A DNA stretch of 64,000 nucleotides from Pediococcus stilesii (lineage in GTDB: Bacteria > Bacillota > Bacilli > Lactobacillales > Lactobacillaceae): assembly GCF_001437075.1 (NCBI RefSeq), contig NZ_JQBX01000001.1, positions 1-64,000 of the forward strand, in the 5' to 3' direction. Both the position numbers and the translations under genes were made by a program. The notes under the pieces were generated by a model. That model saw only the letters and a list, made by a program, of their open reading frames with translations, did not search any database and had not been told where the DNA came from. Shown in pieces: positions 1 through 7,996 of this stretch. How positions within the stretch are numbered: position 1 is the first letter of the stretch; each line of letters opens with the position of its first letter.

Positions 1-27
1 ATCACACCAATTGACGGACAGCCCTAA

Positions 28-324
28 TTATTCGAAAGTCATCTCTGCAACACTAATTTCAAGGTTATCGAGGACTTCATTTGTTTCTAAAAATTCAACC
101 CAGTTATGATTTTTCTTACCAGCATTTCGAACCGTTTCATAGGTGCCATCGAAGAATTGTTGCCACATCTGTTCTGCTTCATGTTCAACCCGACCATCTC
201 GTCAACGCTTTGCAACTGCACGATCTTTATTCTTTTGTTGTTGATACTCTAGTGCCTTTTCCAAGAATGATTCCTTTACATTAGAGTTCGATTCTAAATA
301 TTCCTCAAATTCATATTTTTCCAT
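28..324 (-). pseudogene. small acidic protein gene interrupted by TGA
   Basis: Read from an ATG at 324 with a strong GGAGG ribosome site, the frame runs 98 codons to a TAA at 28-30 but is broken by an in-frame TGA at 202-204 (codon 41). The residues around it (AVAKR-stop-RDGRVE) read smoothly through, so a Trp codon TGG probably became TGA. The product would be a charged, helical, soluble protein without a recognisable domain. It is the last visible gene of the minus-strand island and has a tRNA-like element 29 nt upstream. Function is unknown. TGA recoding or a short 40-residue product are possible, but simple decay fits the broken genes around it. Confidence 0.55.
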
Positions 325-350
325 TAATATTACCTCCAATATATTTGGTT

Positions 351-408
351 AATTCCCACATACAGAGTCGAACTGTATTAAATCGCCGGAGTGGGAGATG
401 TATATTTA
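351..408 (-). repeat. tRNA T-arm/acceptor-like element, copy C
   Basis: On the minus strand this begins with TAAATA, then ACATC, then TCCCAC (396-391), a linker starting TCCGGCGA, the stem ATACAG (378-373), a seven-base loop TTCGACT, the matching CTGTAT (365-360) and GTGGGA (359-354). The six-base outer and six-base inner stems are contiguous on the 3' side, giving 12 bp as in a tRNA acceptor plus T-stem. The loop fits the T-loop consensus TTCRANY. It ends 29 nt before the ATG of the TGA-interrupted gene. Related copies lie at 1608-1667 and 2866-2921. Confidence 0.7.
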
Positions 409-461
409 AGAGCGCTTCTAATAAAATGAATGCAAATAATAATTACAGGAAAGGAAAAATT

Positions 462-661
462 ATGAACATTAGTTTATCAGTAGATCAGGCAGATATGCTA
501 TTTGATATTTTAACTAAGTACTCCAATCTTAAAACAGACATAATTTACCGAGATAGTAAGGTGAGCAGTATACTACCGATTTTGAAGGTAATAAGTATTA
601 TGATAGTCCAGAAGTTCTAGAAGAAAAATTAATTAGTTCGATTCAAGATGAGCTTGTTTGA
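462..661 (+). pseudogene. small frameshifted phage-type gene
   Basis: An ATG at 462 follows AGGAAAGG at good spacing and opens a frame reading MNISLSVDQADMLFDIL. Near 555-562 the sensible reading passes to another frame, giving DFEGNKYYDSPEVLEEKL and a stop TGA at 659-661. Together they would make an acidic helical protein of about 66 residues, so a small indel has broken one gene. It is the only plus-strand gene of the island and sits between the HEPN-like gene and repeat copy C. No domain was recognised. The long plus-strand frame starting at 345 is not a credible start because it reads through the repeat. Confidence 0.45.
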
Positions 662-1580
662 AGTTATAAGATGGTAAATAGTACCGATCATAAACATCTT
701 TTAATGACATAAATAAACTATTTACTAATTCTTCGTTCGCAAAGCCTGTTGAATAGTGCGAAACGGCATTTCTAGTCAAGTAGTTTCTTATCAAGGAAAT
801 CTCCTCGAAATGGTCAAAATGAATGCGCTGATTTTCAGGATAATCTTTTGTCTTTTTATTAAAATGTTTTAATTTCTCTGTATAATCGCCGTGAGTTAAA
901 GCCTTGTCTTTAAAAGGTTTATCTTCGTAGTTTGTTGCCATTTTATATAATAAAGTTTCGATTAGAGGAGCTATTGAACAAGAAGCAGCATAAAACCATC
1001 CTTTATTATAAGCGCCAATACATTGTTCTAAATAGTTTGTAAATTGTTCATCAGCGACCTTTTCTACAATATCCTCAAATTCAAATTTAGATCTGTTAAG
1101 TAAATTTGTATTAAATTTGATCAATTCGAATTGTTCACTAGATAACTTTGAATTGATACTCGTATATTCTTTCTTTATCCAAGTAAAAGCGTAATTTTCT
1201 GGTGAGGATGCAACTGTGATAGAATCTGGTATGATGTTTTCCGATAATATATCAACAGTAATATATTTTTTTGCGAAAAAGTAATTTAGAGTTTTAAGTG
1301 GATTAAGTGACATGGGCAAGTTAAGATCATTCGAAATTGATTCATCAACATTTAATTCAATATAATGATCGTTTTGTTCTTCAATCTTTTCCGAAAAATA
1401 AAAATTAGCTAAATATGAAAATCCGGGTTCTGGATAAGTGACTTTATAAAAATTAAAGTGTTTAGAGTTAATTGTAAGCAAGTGGGCATTATTTTCAGAT
1501 ATATCACTAGCATTTATTATTTCAGCAACTTTTTGTCTAAATTTAGTAACAAATTCGTTAGAACCGATTGTATTTACCAT
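633..1580 (-). CDS. HEPN-like protein (putative RNase), unknown family
   Basis: A soluble protein of 315 residues. The C-terminal third is helical, with GWFYAASCSIAPLIETLLY followed by the segment LIRNYLTRNAVSHYSTG. RNAVSH (about residues 270-275) fits the RNxxxH signature of HEPN ribonucleases and of DUF4145-like proteins; this is a motif match by eye only. The N-terminal 200 residues show no known domain. The open frame extends to a TTG at 1598, but GGAG at 1588-1591 sits 8 nt before the ATG at 1580, so that start is chosen. A tRNA-like element lies 30 nt upstream. It follows the MrcB-DUF3883 gene in the same direction, suggesting a defence or abortive-infection role, which is inference. 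Confidence 0.6.
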   Translation of the reverse strand: MVNTIGSNEFVTKFRQKVAEIINASDISENNAHLLTINSKHFNFYKVTYPEPGFSYLANFYFSEKIEEQNDHYIELNVDESISNDLNLPMSLNPLKTLNYFFAKKYITVDILSENIIPDSITVASSPENYAFTWIKKEYTSINSKLSSEQFELIKFNTNLLNRSKFEFEDIVEKVADEQFTNYLEQCIGAYNKGWFYAASCSIAPLIETLLYKMATNYEDKPFKDKALTHGDYTEKLKHFNKKTKDYPENQRIHFDHFEEISLIRNYLTRNAVSHYSTGFANEELVNSLFMSLKDVYDRYYLPSYNFKQAHLESN

Positions 1581-1607
1581 AAATACATCTCCATTCAATT
1601 ATTTTTT

Positions 1608-1667
1608 AATTCCCACGAGCGGAATCGAACCGCAGCTTGTCACCGGAGTGGGAGAGATGTTTATTTA
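1608..1667 (-). repeat. tRNA T-arm/acceptor-like element, copy B
   Basis: The same layout as copy C: TAAATA, ACATC, outer stem TCCCAC (1653-1648), linker TCCGGTGACAAG, inner stem GCGG, loop TTCGATT, CCGC, then GTGGGA (1616-1611). The outer stem is identical to copy C, while the inner stem is a different sequence that still pairs. The conserved 5' edge TAAATAA supplies the stop codon of the MrcB-DUF3883 gene, and the 3' edge is 30 nt before the ATG of the HEPN-like gene. An alternative pairing of ACAAGC with GCTCGT is possible. Confidence 0.7.
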
Positions 1668-2836
1668 TCCTTAATGTTTGGGGTACAAGAATAAGTAACC
1701 GGTTCAGCATTGATGGTGATGGTAGGATCACCCTTTAATACGTAGTATTCTGCTGAAAGTTTGGTTTCATCAAAATTTAAAAGTCGCCAAATTTCGTAGT
1801 TTTGTTGATTTTTACGTCCAAACTCTAATTCAGACTTAGAGATGTAGAAGGTAGTATCCAATTTAGAGGTAGTAGTTTTAACCTCAATATAAATTTCATT
1901 ACCAAACTCGTCGTAAGATAAGATATCGTAATGATATATATCGGAAATTTCCGATTTAATGGTTACTTTATTTGCTAAATCATCTCTGCCTAATTTGGTT
2001 AGGCGATCGATTTCTTGCTGAAAGACCCATTTTTCACCAAGTAATCCTATTTTTGTGTTTTTGCTATGCTTTTTTTCAAAATCAATTTTTTTTAGATTTT
2101 GGGTAGACTTTCTGGTAGAAGAGTCTGAAGAAGGAATGGGAATAGCAATTTGTTTTAGATCAATTGCATGTCCAGCCGAATCAGTAATTAAATTATCAAT
2201 AAAGTTGAGATTCAATGCACCATTTTCCGAGTAGTTTTTAATTATAAATTTTTTCAGTGAATTCTCTAGCAGCAACATGTACTCAAGATCGGATTTTAAA
2301 ACATCGTTAGAAGGTAAGGATGCACACTCATATTTTATTGCCCAAATACTACCTCTTTCATATCCTTCAGGTAAGTCAGTATTAAATTTCTCTCCATGTT
2401 GTAAATCAATATCTGGTAACAAATCATTTCTACCATATGTATCAAGCTGTGACCTTAAGTAGGATGATACTTGCTCTATAGACTGTTTTGCTTTAACTAA
2501 AGGTGAAATTCTTTCTTTAAAATAGGACCATCCTTGATTTAAAGATAAATATATTTCTTTCATATCGGCAGAAAAAAGATATACCAAATCAAATCCCTGT
2601 TCGGTACTAACGCTAATAGCAGGGTCACGTAACACGATCCAAGGAATAGTTGCCCAACGACCTTGCCCAACAGAACCATTGATGTGCAATTTTGTATTAG
2701 TCAAGTCGGAGACAATTTGTGGTTTTTGGGTAAGAACATTTTTCCAGGAGTTACCTCCAAACTTTTCTTTTTTCTGATCTAAATAATTTTTAGAAACGTC
2801 CAGTAGAATATCTTTTAGTGTAAGTACGTCATCCAT
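1661..2836 (-). CDS. MrcB-like N-terminal domain fused to DUF3883 nuclease-like domain
   Basis: 391 residues. The N-terminal half resembles the MrcB/DUF3578 domain found at the front of McrB-type restriction proteins (SVGQGRWATIPWIVL, then DLVYLFSADMKEIYLSLNQG). The C-terminal part from about residue 263 resembles DUF3883, with GLLGEKW (Glu268), HYDILS (Asp304) and IEVKT (Glu318, Lys320). That pattern matches a PD-(D/E)xK nuclease core. No AAA GTPase domain is present, so it is not McrB itself. The ATG at 2836 has AGAAGG upstream. Flanked on both sides by tRNA-like elements. Likely a type IV restriction-like or other anti-phage effector; this role is inferred from the domains and the island setting. 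Confidence 0.7.
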   Translation of the reverse strand: MDDVLTLKDILLDVSKNYLDQKKEKFGGNSWKNVLTQKPQIVSDLTNTKLHINGSVGQGRWATIPWIVLRDPAISVSTEQGFDLVYLFSADMKEIYLSLNQGWSYFKERISPLVKAKQSIEQVSSYLRSQLDTYGRNDLLPDIDLQHGEKFNTDLPEGYERGSIWAIKYECASLPSNDVLKSDLEYMLLLENSLKKFIIKNYSENGALNLNFIDNLITDSAGHAIDLKQIAIPIPSSDSSTRKSTQNLKKIDFEKKHSKNTKIGLLGEKWVFQQEIDRLTKLGRDDLANKVTIKSEISDIYHYDILSYDEFGNEIYIEVKTTTSKLDTTFYISKSELEFGRKNQQNYEIWRLLNFDETKLSAEYYVLKGDPTITINAEPVTYSCTPNIKDK

Positions 2837-2865
2837 GAGTTTGCACCTTCTAAATTACTTTTTGT

Positions 2866-2921
2866 TATTCCCACAAGCGGAATCGAACCGCAGCTTGTCG
2901 CCAAAGTGGGGATGGTATTTA
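2866..2921 (-). repeat. tRNA T-arm/acceptor-like element, copy A
   Basis: Minus strand: TAAATA, CCATC, outer stem CCCAC (2910-2906), linker TTTGGCGACAAG, inner stem GCGG, loop TTCGATT, CCGC, then GTGGGA (2874-2869). The conserved TAAATA provides the stop codon of the SAP-TM2 gene and the 3' edge lies 32 nt before the ATG of the MrcB-DUF3883 gene. ACAAGC can also pair perfectly with GCTTGT, so the inner stem may be longer with a three-base bulge. The element is nearly identical to copy B except in the linker and in one base of the outer stem. Confidence 0.7.
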
Positions 2922-4166
2922 TATTTCATCAATCCATGAAGGAATTAAGAATAAATCTATTATTTCCCAAATAACAGTAACGAAAACTCCAAATCCAAAA
3001 GTTAGAAGCGTAATTAAAGTCATGACCACGGCGCTAGGTATTTTACCTACATAATAGCGGTGAGCTCCAAAAATACCTAAAAAGATGCACAGTATATATG
3101 TAATAGTGAGACTCTTTTGATTTACACAAGAAGTATTACCATAGTCAACTGGGATATTTTCTATGGACGATTCGTGATCGTCGGTTTGAGGTGTTTCTGC
3201 TTGGTACATCGATACATCATTTTGGTTTATTGTTTCATCCGATATGTCGCTTTCAGTGAACATAAAGTTACTTGGAGATGGATCTCTTTGATATCGCTTG
3301 TTTAGTTGTTCTATTTTAAAAGTGTCCTTGTATGCATAGGCAAGTATAGCTTGCTTAACTTTCTCTTCACTAAGCATATCGACGTTTTTTAAAGGAAACT
3401 TTTCTATAATTACGTCTGCTATTTTTTCAATGGTATTATTTGGCGCTTCAGTTAAATCACAAGATCTTTGGATAAGGCTTGCTTCAAAAGGTCCAACAAG
3501 ATCGTTGGTGTATGGATTGAAAACGAAATTATTTAAAGATATGTAAACTGAAAGAACAGCATAGTATAAAGATAATTCGTAATTGTGTTGTTTAATTAGG
3601 AAATTTGAAATTGAAGCCGCCACACCCATAGGCGCCCATAGGTCATTCGTATTATACATTTCAGAAATTACCGAATCTCCGAAGCGAACATACAATTCTA
3701 CAGGATCATTAATATTATTTTTTGAAGCAAAACTTTCAATAACAGAAAGAGAAACATTTGCTGGCATGCCGTTTAATAAGTGATTTTCAATGATGAAAAT
3801 TATGTTCTTTTTTTCGTCAATAATTTGACATCCTTGCTTGGTAGGTTTATAGACAAACAATGAAACATCTTTTTTTAATTCTGAAGGTGTTACCTCTTCC
3901 AGAAGACGTTCTATCAACGTTGATTTGTTACCCGATAATTTTAGAGAATGTTTCCGTAAAATTTCTTTTATTTCAGGAATTTTTAATTTTGGGAGAGTGA
4001 ACTTAGGCTCATTTGATTTTGAAATAAGCCTGTTTTCGAAAAGTTTATTTAATGATTTATCAAAATCAATATTCCATAAGTATAAAAGCGTTTCTTTTTT
4101 TGAATCGCTTAGGTCGTCATTGTTATCTAATAATTTCAATAAATATACATCAGTCGTTTTAATCAT
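2919..4166 (-). CDS. SAP-domain and TM2-domain membrane protein
   Basis: 415 residues. Residues about 58-92 match a SAP DNA-binding helix pair (LKIPEIKEILRKHSLKLSG, then STLIERLLE). Residues 351-415 form a TM2 domain: two hydrophobic segments around GIFGAHRYYVGK, ending near the C-terminus. The middle is soluble and unrecognised, with an acidic stretch before the membrane part. Start ATG with GGAGGGG seven bases upstream. Domain order suggests a protein anchored in the membrane with a cytosolic nucleic-acid-binding head. Such proteins occur in accessory and lysogeny regions of lactobacilli as far as I know, but the function is unknown. Its stop codon lies inside repeat copy A. Confidence 0.7.
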   Translation of the reverse strand: MIKTTDVYLLKLLDNNDDLSDSKKETLLYLWNIDFDKSLNKLFENRLISKSNEPKFTLPKLKIPEIKEILRKHSLKLSGNKSTLIERLLEEVTPSELKKDVSLFVYKPTKQGCQIIDEKKNIIFIIENHLLNGMPANVSLSVIESFASKNNINDPVELYVRFGDSVISEMYNTNDLWAPMGVAASISNFLIKQHNYELSLYYAVLSVYISLNNFVFNPYTNDLVGPFEASLIQRSCDLTEAPNNTIEKIADVIIEKFPLKNVDMLSEEKVKQAILAYAYKDTFKIEQLNKRYQRDPSPSNFMFTESDISDETINQNDVSMYQAETPQTDDHESSIENIPVDYGNTSCVNQKSLTITYILCIFLGIFGAHRYYVGKIPSAVVMTLITLLTFGFGVFVTVIWEIIDLFLIPSWIDEI

Positions 4167-4222
4167 TTAAAAACCCCTCCAAAATATACAGCTTTTAATG
4201 TCTTCGGTATTTAGACAAGTAC

Positions 4223-4675
4223 TTATCTTAAATCTTTCATTTGACTATTGTTGCCATATTCAGAACGAGCAACTTTTTTATTACCGGCGTAGACTTGAAT
4301 AAACGGAACCTTGTAATCTTTATTTAGAAGACGACTTCCGATTTGGGCACCGGCCGAAAAGTAATGCTTTAAATCTGATGGGGAAGCAGTAGTCAAAGAT
4401 TCATCACCCCAGACACTAACCCCAGTAATATCATCTCCAGAATGATTTACCTCAATATGTCCAATCAAAGGATACTCATCAGTACCGCCGAGATCATTTT
4501 CAAAAATAGTTTCAGCTTTTTTATCATAATTAACAGATTTCTTTGAAACCTTCTTTGCCACAGATTTGCTACTCGAAGAATGAGATACTGCTTGACTATC
4601 TTTGTGGTCACTCCCACACGCAGTTAAAATAAATAGTGATGAAGCCGTTGCCAGCAAAGTATAAAAACGTTTCAT
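4223..4675 (-). CDS. small lipoprotein of unknown function
   Basis: 150 residues. The N-terminus is a lipoprotein signal: basic MKRF, a hydrophobic stretch, then the lipobox LTAC with Cys20, followed by a Ser/Lys-rich linker. The mature domain (about residues 50-150) contains ITGVSVWGDESLTTASPSDL and a basic end; no family was recognised. It has an ATG start with GGAGGAG upstream. It lies between the SAP-TM2 gene and the remains of a second secreted protein, in the position where prophages of lactobacilli often carry surface proteins. A superinfection-exclusion or surface role is only a guess. Confidence 0.6.
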   Translation of the reverse strand: MKRFYTLLATASSLFILTACGSDHKDSQAVSHSSSSKSVAKKVSKKSVNYDKKAETIFENDLGGTDEYPLIGHIEVNHSGDDITGVSVWGDESLTTASPSDLKHYFSAGAQIGSRLLNKDYKVPFIQVYAGNKKVARSEYGNNSQMKDLR

Positions 4676-4719
4676 AATTTACTCCTCCAAAAAATTCATA
4701 TACTAAAATTAATTGTTTA

Positions 4720-5090
4720 CTACTTTTCAAGTGGTATCGTTATATCAAACTTCTTGAGGTCAGCATCATTATTTGCAATGTCTTCCGCATCAAATTTCCA
4801 ACGTATCGAAGAAAGTTTTGAATAGGTGGGAATAAAGAAGAATGCTTCACCATCTTTTGAAACACCCGAATTTATATCTCCAATATTTTTTTCAACGTTT
4901 GCTGGCATATCAATAGCGGAAAGGGCTTCTTGACCGTCACTTGTACGTAACGTGGATTGATCATCATATAGGGTGGAATCTCTTTTAGCTGTAAAACTAT
5001 ACTCAATACCGACAACACCTTGATAATCCTTATTTTCATCAGTTGAGTGATCTAAATCAGTATCACTACCGGTATTTTATCGGTTATTCC
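4720..5090 (-). pseudogene. remnant of secreted DUF5067/DUF4352-like protein
   Basis: An open minus-strand frame can be read from about 5053 to the TAA at 4720. It contains GVVGIEYSFTAKRDSTLYDD and, after the first ATG at 4908, MPANVEKNIGDINSGVS and a C-terminal IRWKFDAED. This looks like the C-terminal half of a DUF5067/DUF4352-type immunoglobulin-like extracellular domain. Upstream the reading switches frame near 5060 and no signal peptide or start remains, so the gene is 5'-truncated and frameshifted. Family assignment is from memory of the pattern and is not certain. Confidence 0.5.
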
Positions 5091-5113
5091 AGCTGCGGCC
5101 TTATTACTCTCGA

Positions 5114-5448
5114 TTATCGAAGAAGGTACATTTGAGCCATCGCAATACGTAACTTTTGTTTTTCGTCTTCGGTTAAATTGTTCTCACCATATGTGGAAGA
5201 GTCAGCATCACCATAAAGAAAATTTTTTAAATCATAAGTATCGTATTGATCATCCCATCTAGGTGAATCATCCCCGGCATGAAGGTAATCTAACGTAACA
5301 GAAAAGTAATCAGCAATTTTATTTTGCATTTTCGTATTAGGAGTTCTTTTGCCTTGCTCATGTGAAGCGTATGTCGTCTTTGCAGCGACCACATTTTATT
5401 GAGTTATCTTTTTTCTTTTCGTAATTACTTCACTCTCTTCGAAAACAT
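5114..5448 (-). pseudogene. decayed Xre/CI-type repressor
   Basis: An ATG at 5448 with AGAGGC upstream starts MFSKRVK-stop-LRKEK; a later frame reads KKITQ-stop-NVVAAKTTYASHEQGKRTPN and continues into KIADYFSVTLDYLHAG and a helical tail to 5114. Together these parts make a lambda-repressor-like helix-turn-helix protein. Both stops are TAA where Gln (CAA) is expected, and a frameshift separates the two halves of the DNA-binding domain. The frame after the last stop opens at a Met near 5392, but a product from there would lack most of the HTH. It is the most upstream gene of the minus-strand island, as expected for a phage repressor. Confidence 0.65.
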
Positions 5449-5469
5449 AAACTGCCTCTAATCTTTATT

Positions 5470-5495
5470 TGTATAGCACTACACAAAATTTGTAT
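5470..5495 (-). promoter_or_regulatory. possible promoter and operator of the decayed repressor
   Basis: On the minus strand TGCTATACA (5478-5470) is an extended -10-like box. A 15-base near-palindrome, ACACAAAATTTGTAT at 5481-5495 on the plus strand, would overlap the -35 region. It lies just upstream of the broken Xre gene and could be its old operator. Confidence 0.3.
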
Positions 5496-5810
5496 TGGTA
5501 ATATAAGAAAGTCTACGTCATAAAGAGAACATATTCTATGTTATTGTAATACAAATCGAGTATAAATAAAAATGATAAAAACATTAGTAGTCGAAAAAGG
5601 TTTAAAGAGCACCAAAAGCATTGCGCTACATTCCGGGTTCGATTAAATACTGTATCTGTACGATTGAAGTTAGCTATTTCTGTAAACATGGTAAATGAGA
5701 TTACTAGAGTTATATATAATTAGTATTAATGGTTCAAGCAAGTATTAATGTCCTAACATAAATTAGGAAGCAATTAAGACCTCCATCGAAAGATAGGGGA
5801 ATTTTTGGTA

Positions 5811-5840
5811 CAAAAAAATCACTCAATAAATGAGTGATTA
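5811..5840 (-). terminator. intrinsic terminator downstream of lepA
   Basis: Inverted repeat TCACTCA-ATAAA-TGAGTGA at 5819-5837, with seven A bases on its left side, gives a hairpin plus U-run on the minus strand. It would end lepA transcription before the island. Confidence 0.7.
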
Positions 5841-5862
5841 ATTAAGCATCTAAGCTATCTGG

Positions 5863-5913
5863 TTTCCTCCCAAAAACGGTAAAAATTAAATTAGGGAGGA
5901 AAAAGGGAGGAAA
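5863..5913. repeat. GGGAGGAAA repeat cluster, possible attachment region
   Basis: TTTCCTCCC at 5863-5871 is inverted relative to GGGAGGAAA at 5894-5902, and the latter is repeated directly at 5905-5913. The arrangement resembles core and arm sites for a tyrosine recombinase and sits 37 bases past the lepA stop codon, at the island boundary. It is a candidate att site only; the other boundary is outside the window. Confidence 0.35.
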
Positions 5914-5950
5914 TTTTACATTTATGGCATTTTTTCTAAATCAAAAATCC

Positions 5951-7792
5951 CTATTTACCACCCTTACCCTCAGTATCTGTCTTCAAAACGGTCATGAATG
6001 CTTCTTGAGGGACTTCGACTTTGCCAACGGCTTTCATTCGTTTTTTACCACGTTTTTGTTTATCAAGCAGCTTAGCACGACGGTCAGGATCACCGGTATG
6101 AATTTTGGAAGTAACGTCCTTACGGTAAGCTCTAATATTGGTACGGGCAATGATTTTATTCCCGATTGCAGCCTGTACTGGAATTTCAAAGTTACGGCGA
6201 GGGATGATTTCTTTTAAGCTGGCAGTAATTTCATTGCCACGTTGCTGTGCGAAATCGCGATGAGAAATGAAGCTCAAGGCATCCACCCGTTCACCGTTCA
6301 GTAGAATATCGATTTTGACTAGATCGCTAACTTTGTATTCTCCAAGTTCGTAATCGAGTGAGGCATATCCACGTGTACTTGATTTTAATTTATCGAAGAA
6401 ATCAAAAATAATTTCTGAAAGTGGTAGTGCATATTTAACATTTACTCGATTTTCGTCAATGTAATCCATCGTATCAAAGATTCCACGACGATATTGTGAT
6501 AATTCCATTACGGCGCCAACATATTCATTGGGAACCATGATACTAGCATTTACGTAAGGTTCCTTAATGCTCTTAATGCTGGATGCATCTGGCATTTCCG
6601 AAGGATTTTCAACAATTTTTTCAGTGCCATCGGTCATTTCAACATGGTACGTAACGGATGGGGCAGTAGTAATAAGATCTAAGTTAAATTCACGTTCTAG
6701 TCGTTCTTGAACAATGTCCATGTGTAGCAAACCTAAGAAACCACAACGGAAACCAAACCCCAGCGCTTGGGAAGATTCGGGCTCAAACTCAAGCGCGGCA
6801 TCATTCAACTGTAATTTTTCTAAGGCTTCACGTAAATCGTTATACTTAGCATTATCAGTGGGGTATAGACCTGAGTAAACCATTGGATTCATCTCACGAT
6901 AGCCTTCGAGTGGTTTATCAGCGGGGTTATTTACTAAAGTTACCGTATCACCAACTCGCGTATCTTTAATGTCTTTAATGCTGGCCGTAATGTAACCAAC
7001 GTCACCAGCCATTAAGAAATCTCGTTTCAATGGATCCGGCGAGTTAACGCCGACTTCATTTACTTCATAAACGGAACCACTATTCATCAATTTGATTTTG
7101 TCTCCAGGCTTAACGACGCCCTCAAATAGCCGGACACTTAACACAACTCCGCGATAGTCATCGTATTTGGAATCAAAAATCAAAGCTTGGAGGGGAGCAT
7201 CCAAATCACCATCAGGGGCCGGTATTTTGTGCACAATTTGTTCCAAAAGTTCCGGAATTCCAATCCCTTGTTTAGCACTAGCCATTATGGCATCGTCAGC
7301 ATCGAGTCCAATGACATTTTCAATTTCGCTTTTTACACGTTCGGGGTCGGCAGCAGGTAGGTCAATTTTATTGATTACCGGAACAATCTCTAAATCGTCG
7401 TCAATTGCCAAATAAACGTTGGCCAACGTTTGAGCTTCAACTCCTTGAGCGGCATCCACAACAAGGACGGCACCTTCACACGCAGCGAGACTTCGTGAAA
7501 CTTCATAAGAAAAATCAACGTGTCCTGGCGTATCGATTAAATGGAAAATGTACTTTTCGCCGTCATTTGCGGTGTAATGCAATTCAACGGCGTTCAACTT
7601 AATAGTAATTCCACGTTCGCGCTCCAAATCCATCGTATCTAATAATTGATTTTGCATATCGCGCTTCGCGACCGTATCCGTTAATTCCAGAATTCGGTCG
7701 GCAAGCGTCGATTTTCCATGGTCAATGTGCGCCACAATCGAAAAATTTCGAATGTGGGCTTGACGGTCTTTTAAATCTTTATATTCGTTCAT
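5951..7792 (-). CDS. lepA: elongation factor 4 (LepA), ribosomal back-translocase GTPase
   Basis: 613 residues from the ATG at 7792, which has GAAGAGGA upstream; an in-frame GTG at 7819 would cover that ribosome site and is rejected. The GTPase domain shows AHIDHGKST (P-loop), DTPGHVDF (G3) and NKIDLP (G4). The domain II barrel, the EF-G-like domains ([21 protein letters not shown]) and the LepA-specific C-terminal domain follow, ending [16 protein letters not shown]. Full family length. LepA acts on stalled or mis-translocated ribosomes in the cytosol. It stands alone as a minus-strand unit, with the accessory island immediately downstream. Confidence 0.97.
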   Translation of the reverse strand: MNEYKDLKDRQAHIRNFSIVAHIDHGKSTLADRILELTDTVAKRDMQNQLLDTMDLERERGITIKLNAVELHYTANDGEKYIFHLIDTPGHVDFSYEVSRSLAACEGAVLVVDAAQGVEAQTLANVYLAIDDDLEIVPVINKIDLPAADPERVKSEIENVIGLDADDAIMASAKQGIGIPELLEQIVHKIPAPDGDLDAPLQALIFDSKYDDYRGVVLSVRLFEGVVKPGDKIKLMNSGSVYEVNEVGVNSPDPLKRDFLMAGDVGYITASIKDIKDTRVGDTVTLVNNPADKPLEGYREMNPMVYSGLYPTDNAKYNDLREALEKLQLNDAALEFEPESSQALGFGFRCGFLGLLHMDIVQERLEREFNLDLITTAPSVTYHVEMTDGTEKIVENPSEMPDASSIKSIKEPYVNASIMVPNEYVGAVMELSQYRRGIFDTMDYIDENRVNVKYALPLSEIIFDFFDKLKSSTRGYASLDYELGEYKVSDLVKIDILLNGERVDALSFISHRDFAQQRGNEITASLKEIIPRRNFEIPVQAAIGNKIIARTNIRAYRKDVTSKIHTGDPDRRAKLLDKQKRGKKRMKAVGKVEVPQEAFMTVLKTDTEGKGGK

Positions 7793-7996
7793 AATAATAT
7801 CCTCTTCATAAGTAGTCACTGTACTAGATTATATCAGACCCACCGATAAAACTTAAATTTACCTTCATCATCAAGCTGAGTTAATGATTTGAAAAATAAA
7901 ATTCTGATGGTTAAAGGTAGGGATGGACCAAAATATGCTAGAATAGAATGGTTAAATTAAAAAACTATTTATAAATTTATTGAAAGGCGTTAAATT

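Larger units (their letters stand above)
5449..5950. other. gene-free stretch between island and lepA
   Basis: About 500 AT-rich bases with no credible gene. Besides the repressor promoter region it holds a minus-strand terminator (5811-5840) and a cluster of GGGAGGAAA repeats (5863-5913). A cro-like or early-lytic phage gene would be expected next to a repressor but none remains. Confidence 0.5.

Noticed and set aside
345-461. Upstream extension of the small plus-strand frame
   Set aside because: It reads through tRNA-like repeat copy C and has no ribosome site; the ATG at 462 has one.
351-2921. Calling the three elements tRNA genes
   Set aside because: There is no D-arm, anticodon arm or normal length; only acceptor-like and T-arm-like parts exist.
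5634-5648. GGGTTCGATT, a T-loop-like string suggesting a fourth tRNA-like element or tRNA end
   Set aside because: The flanks cannot pair, and neither the outer stem nor the TAAATA edge is present.
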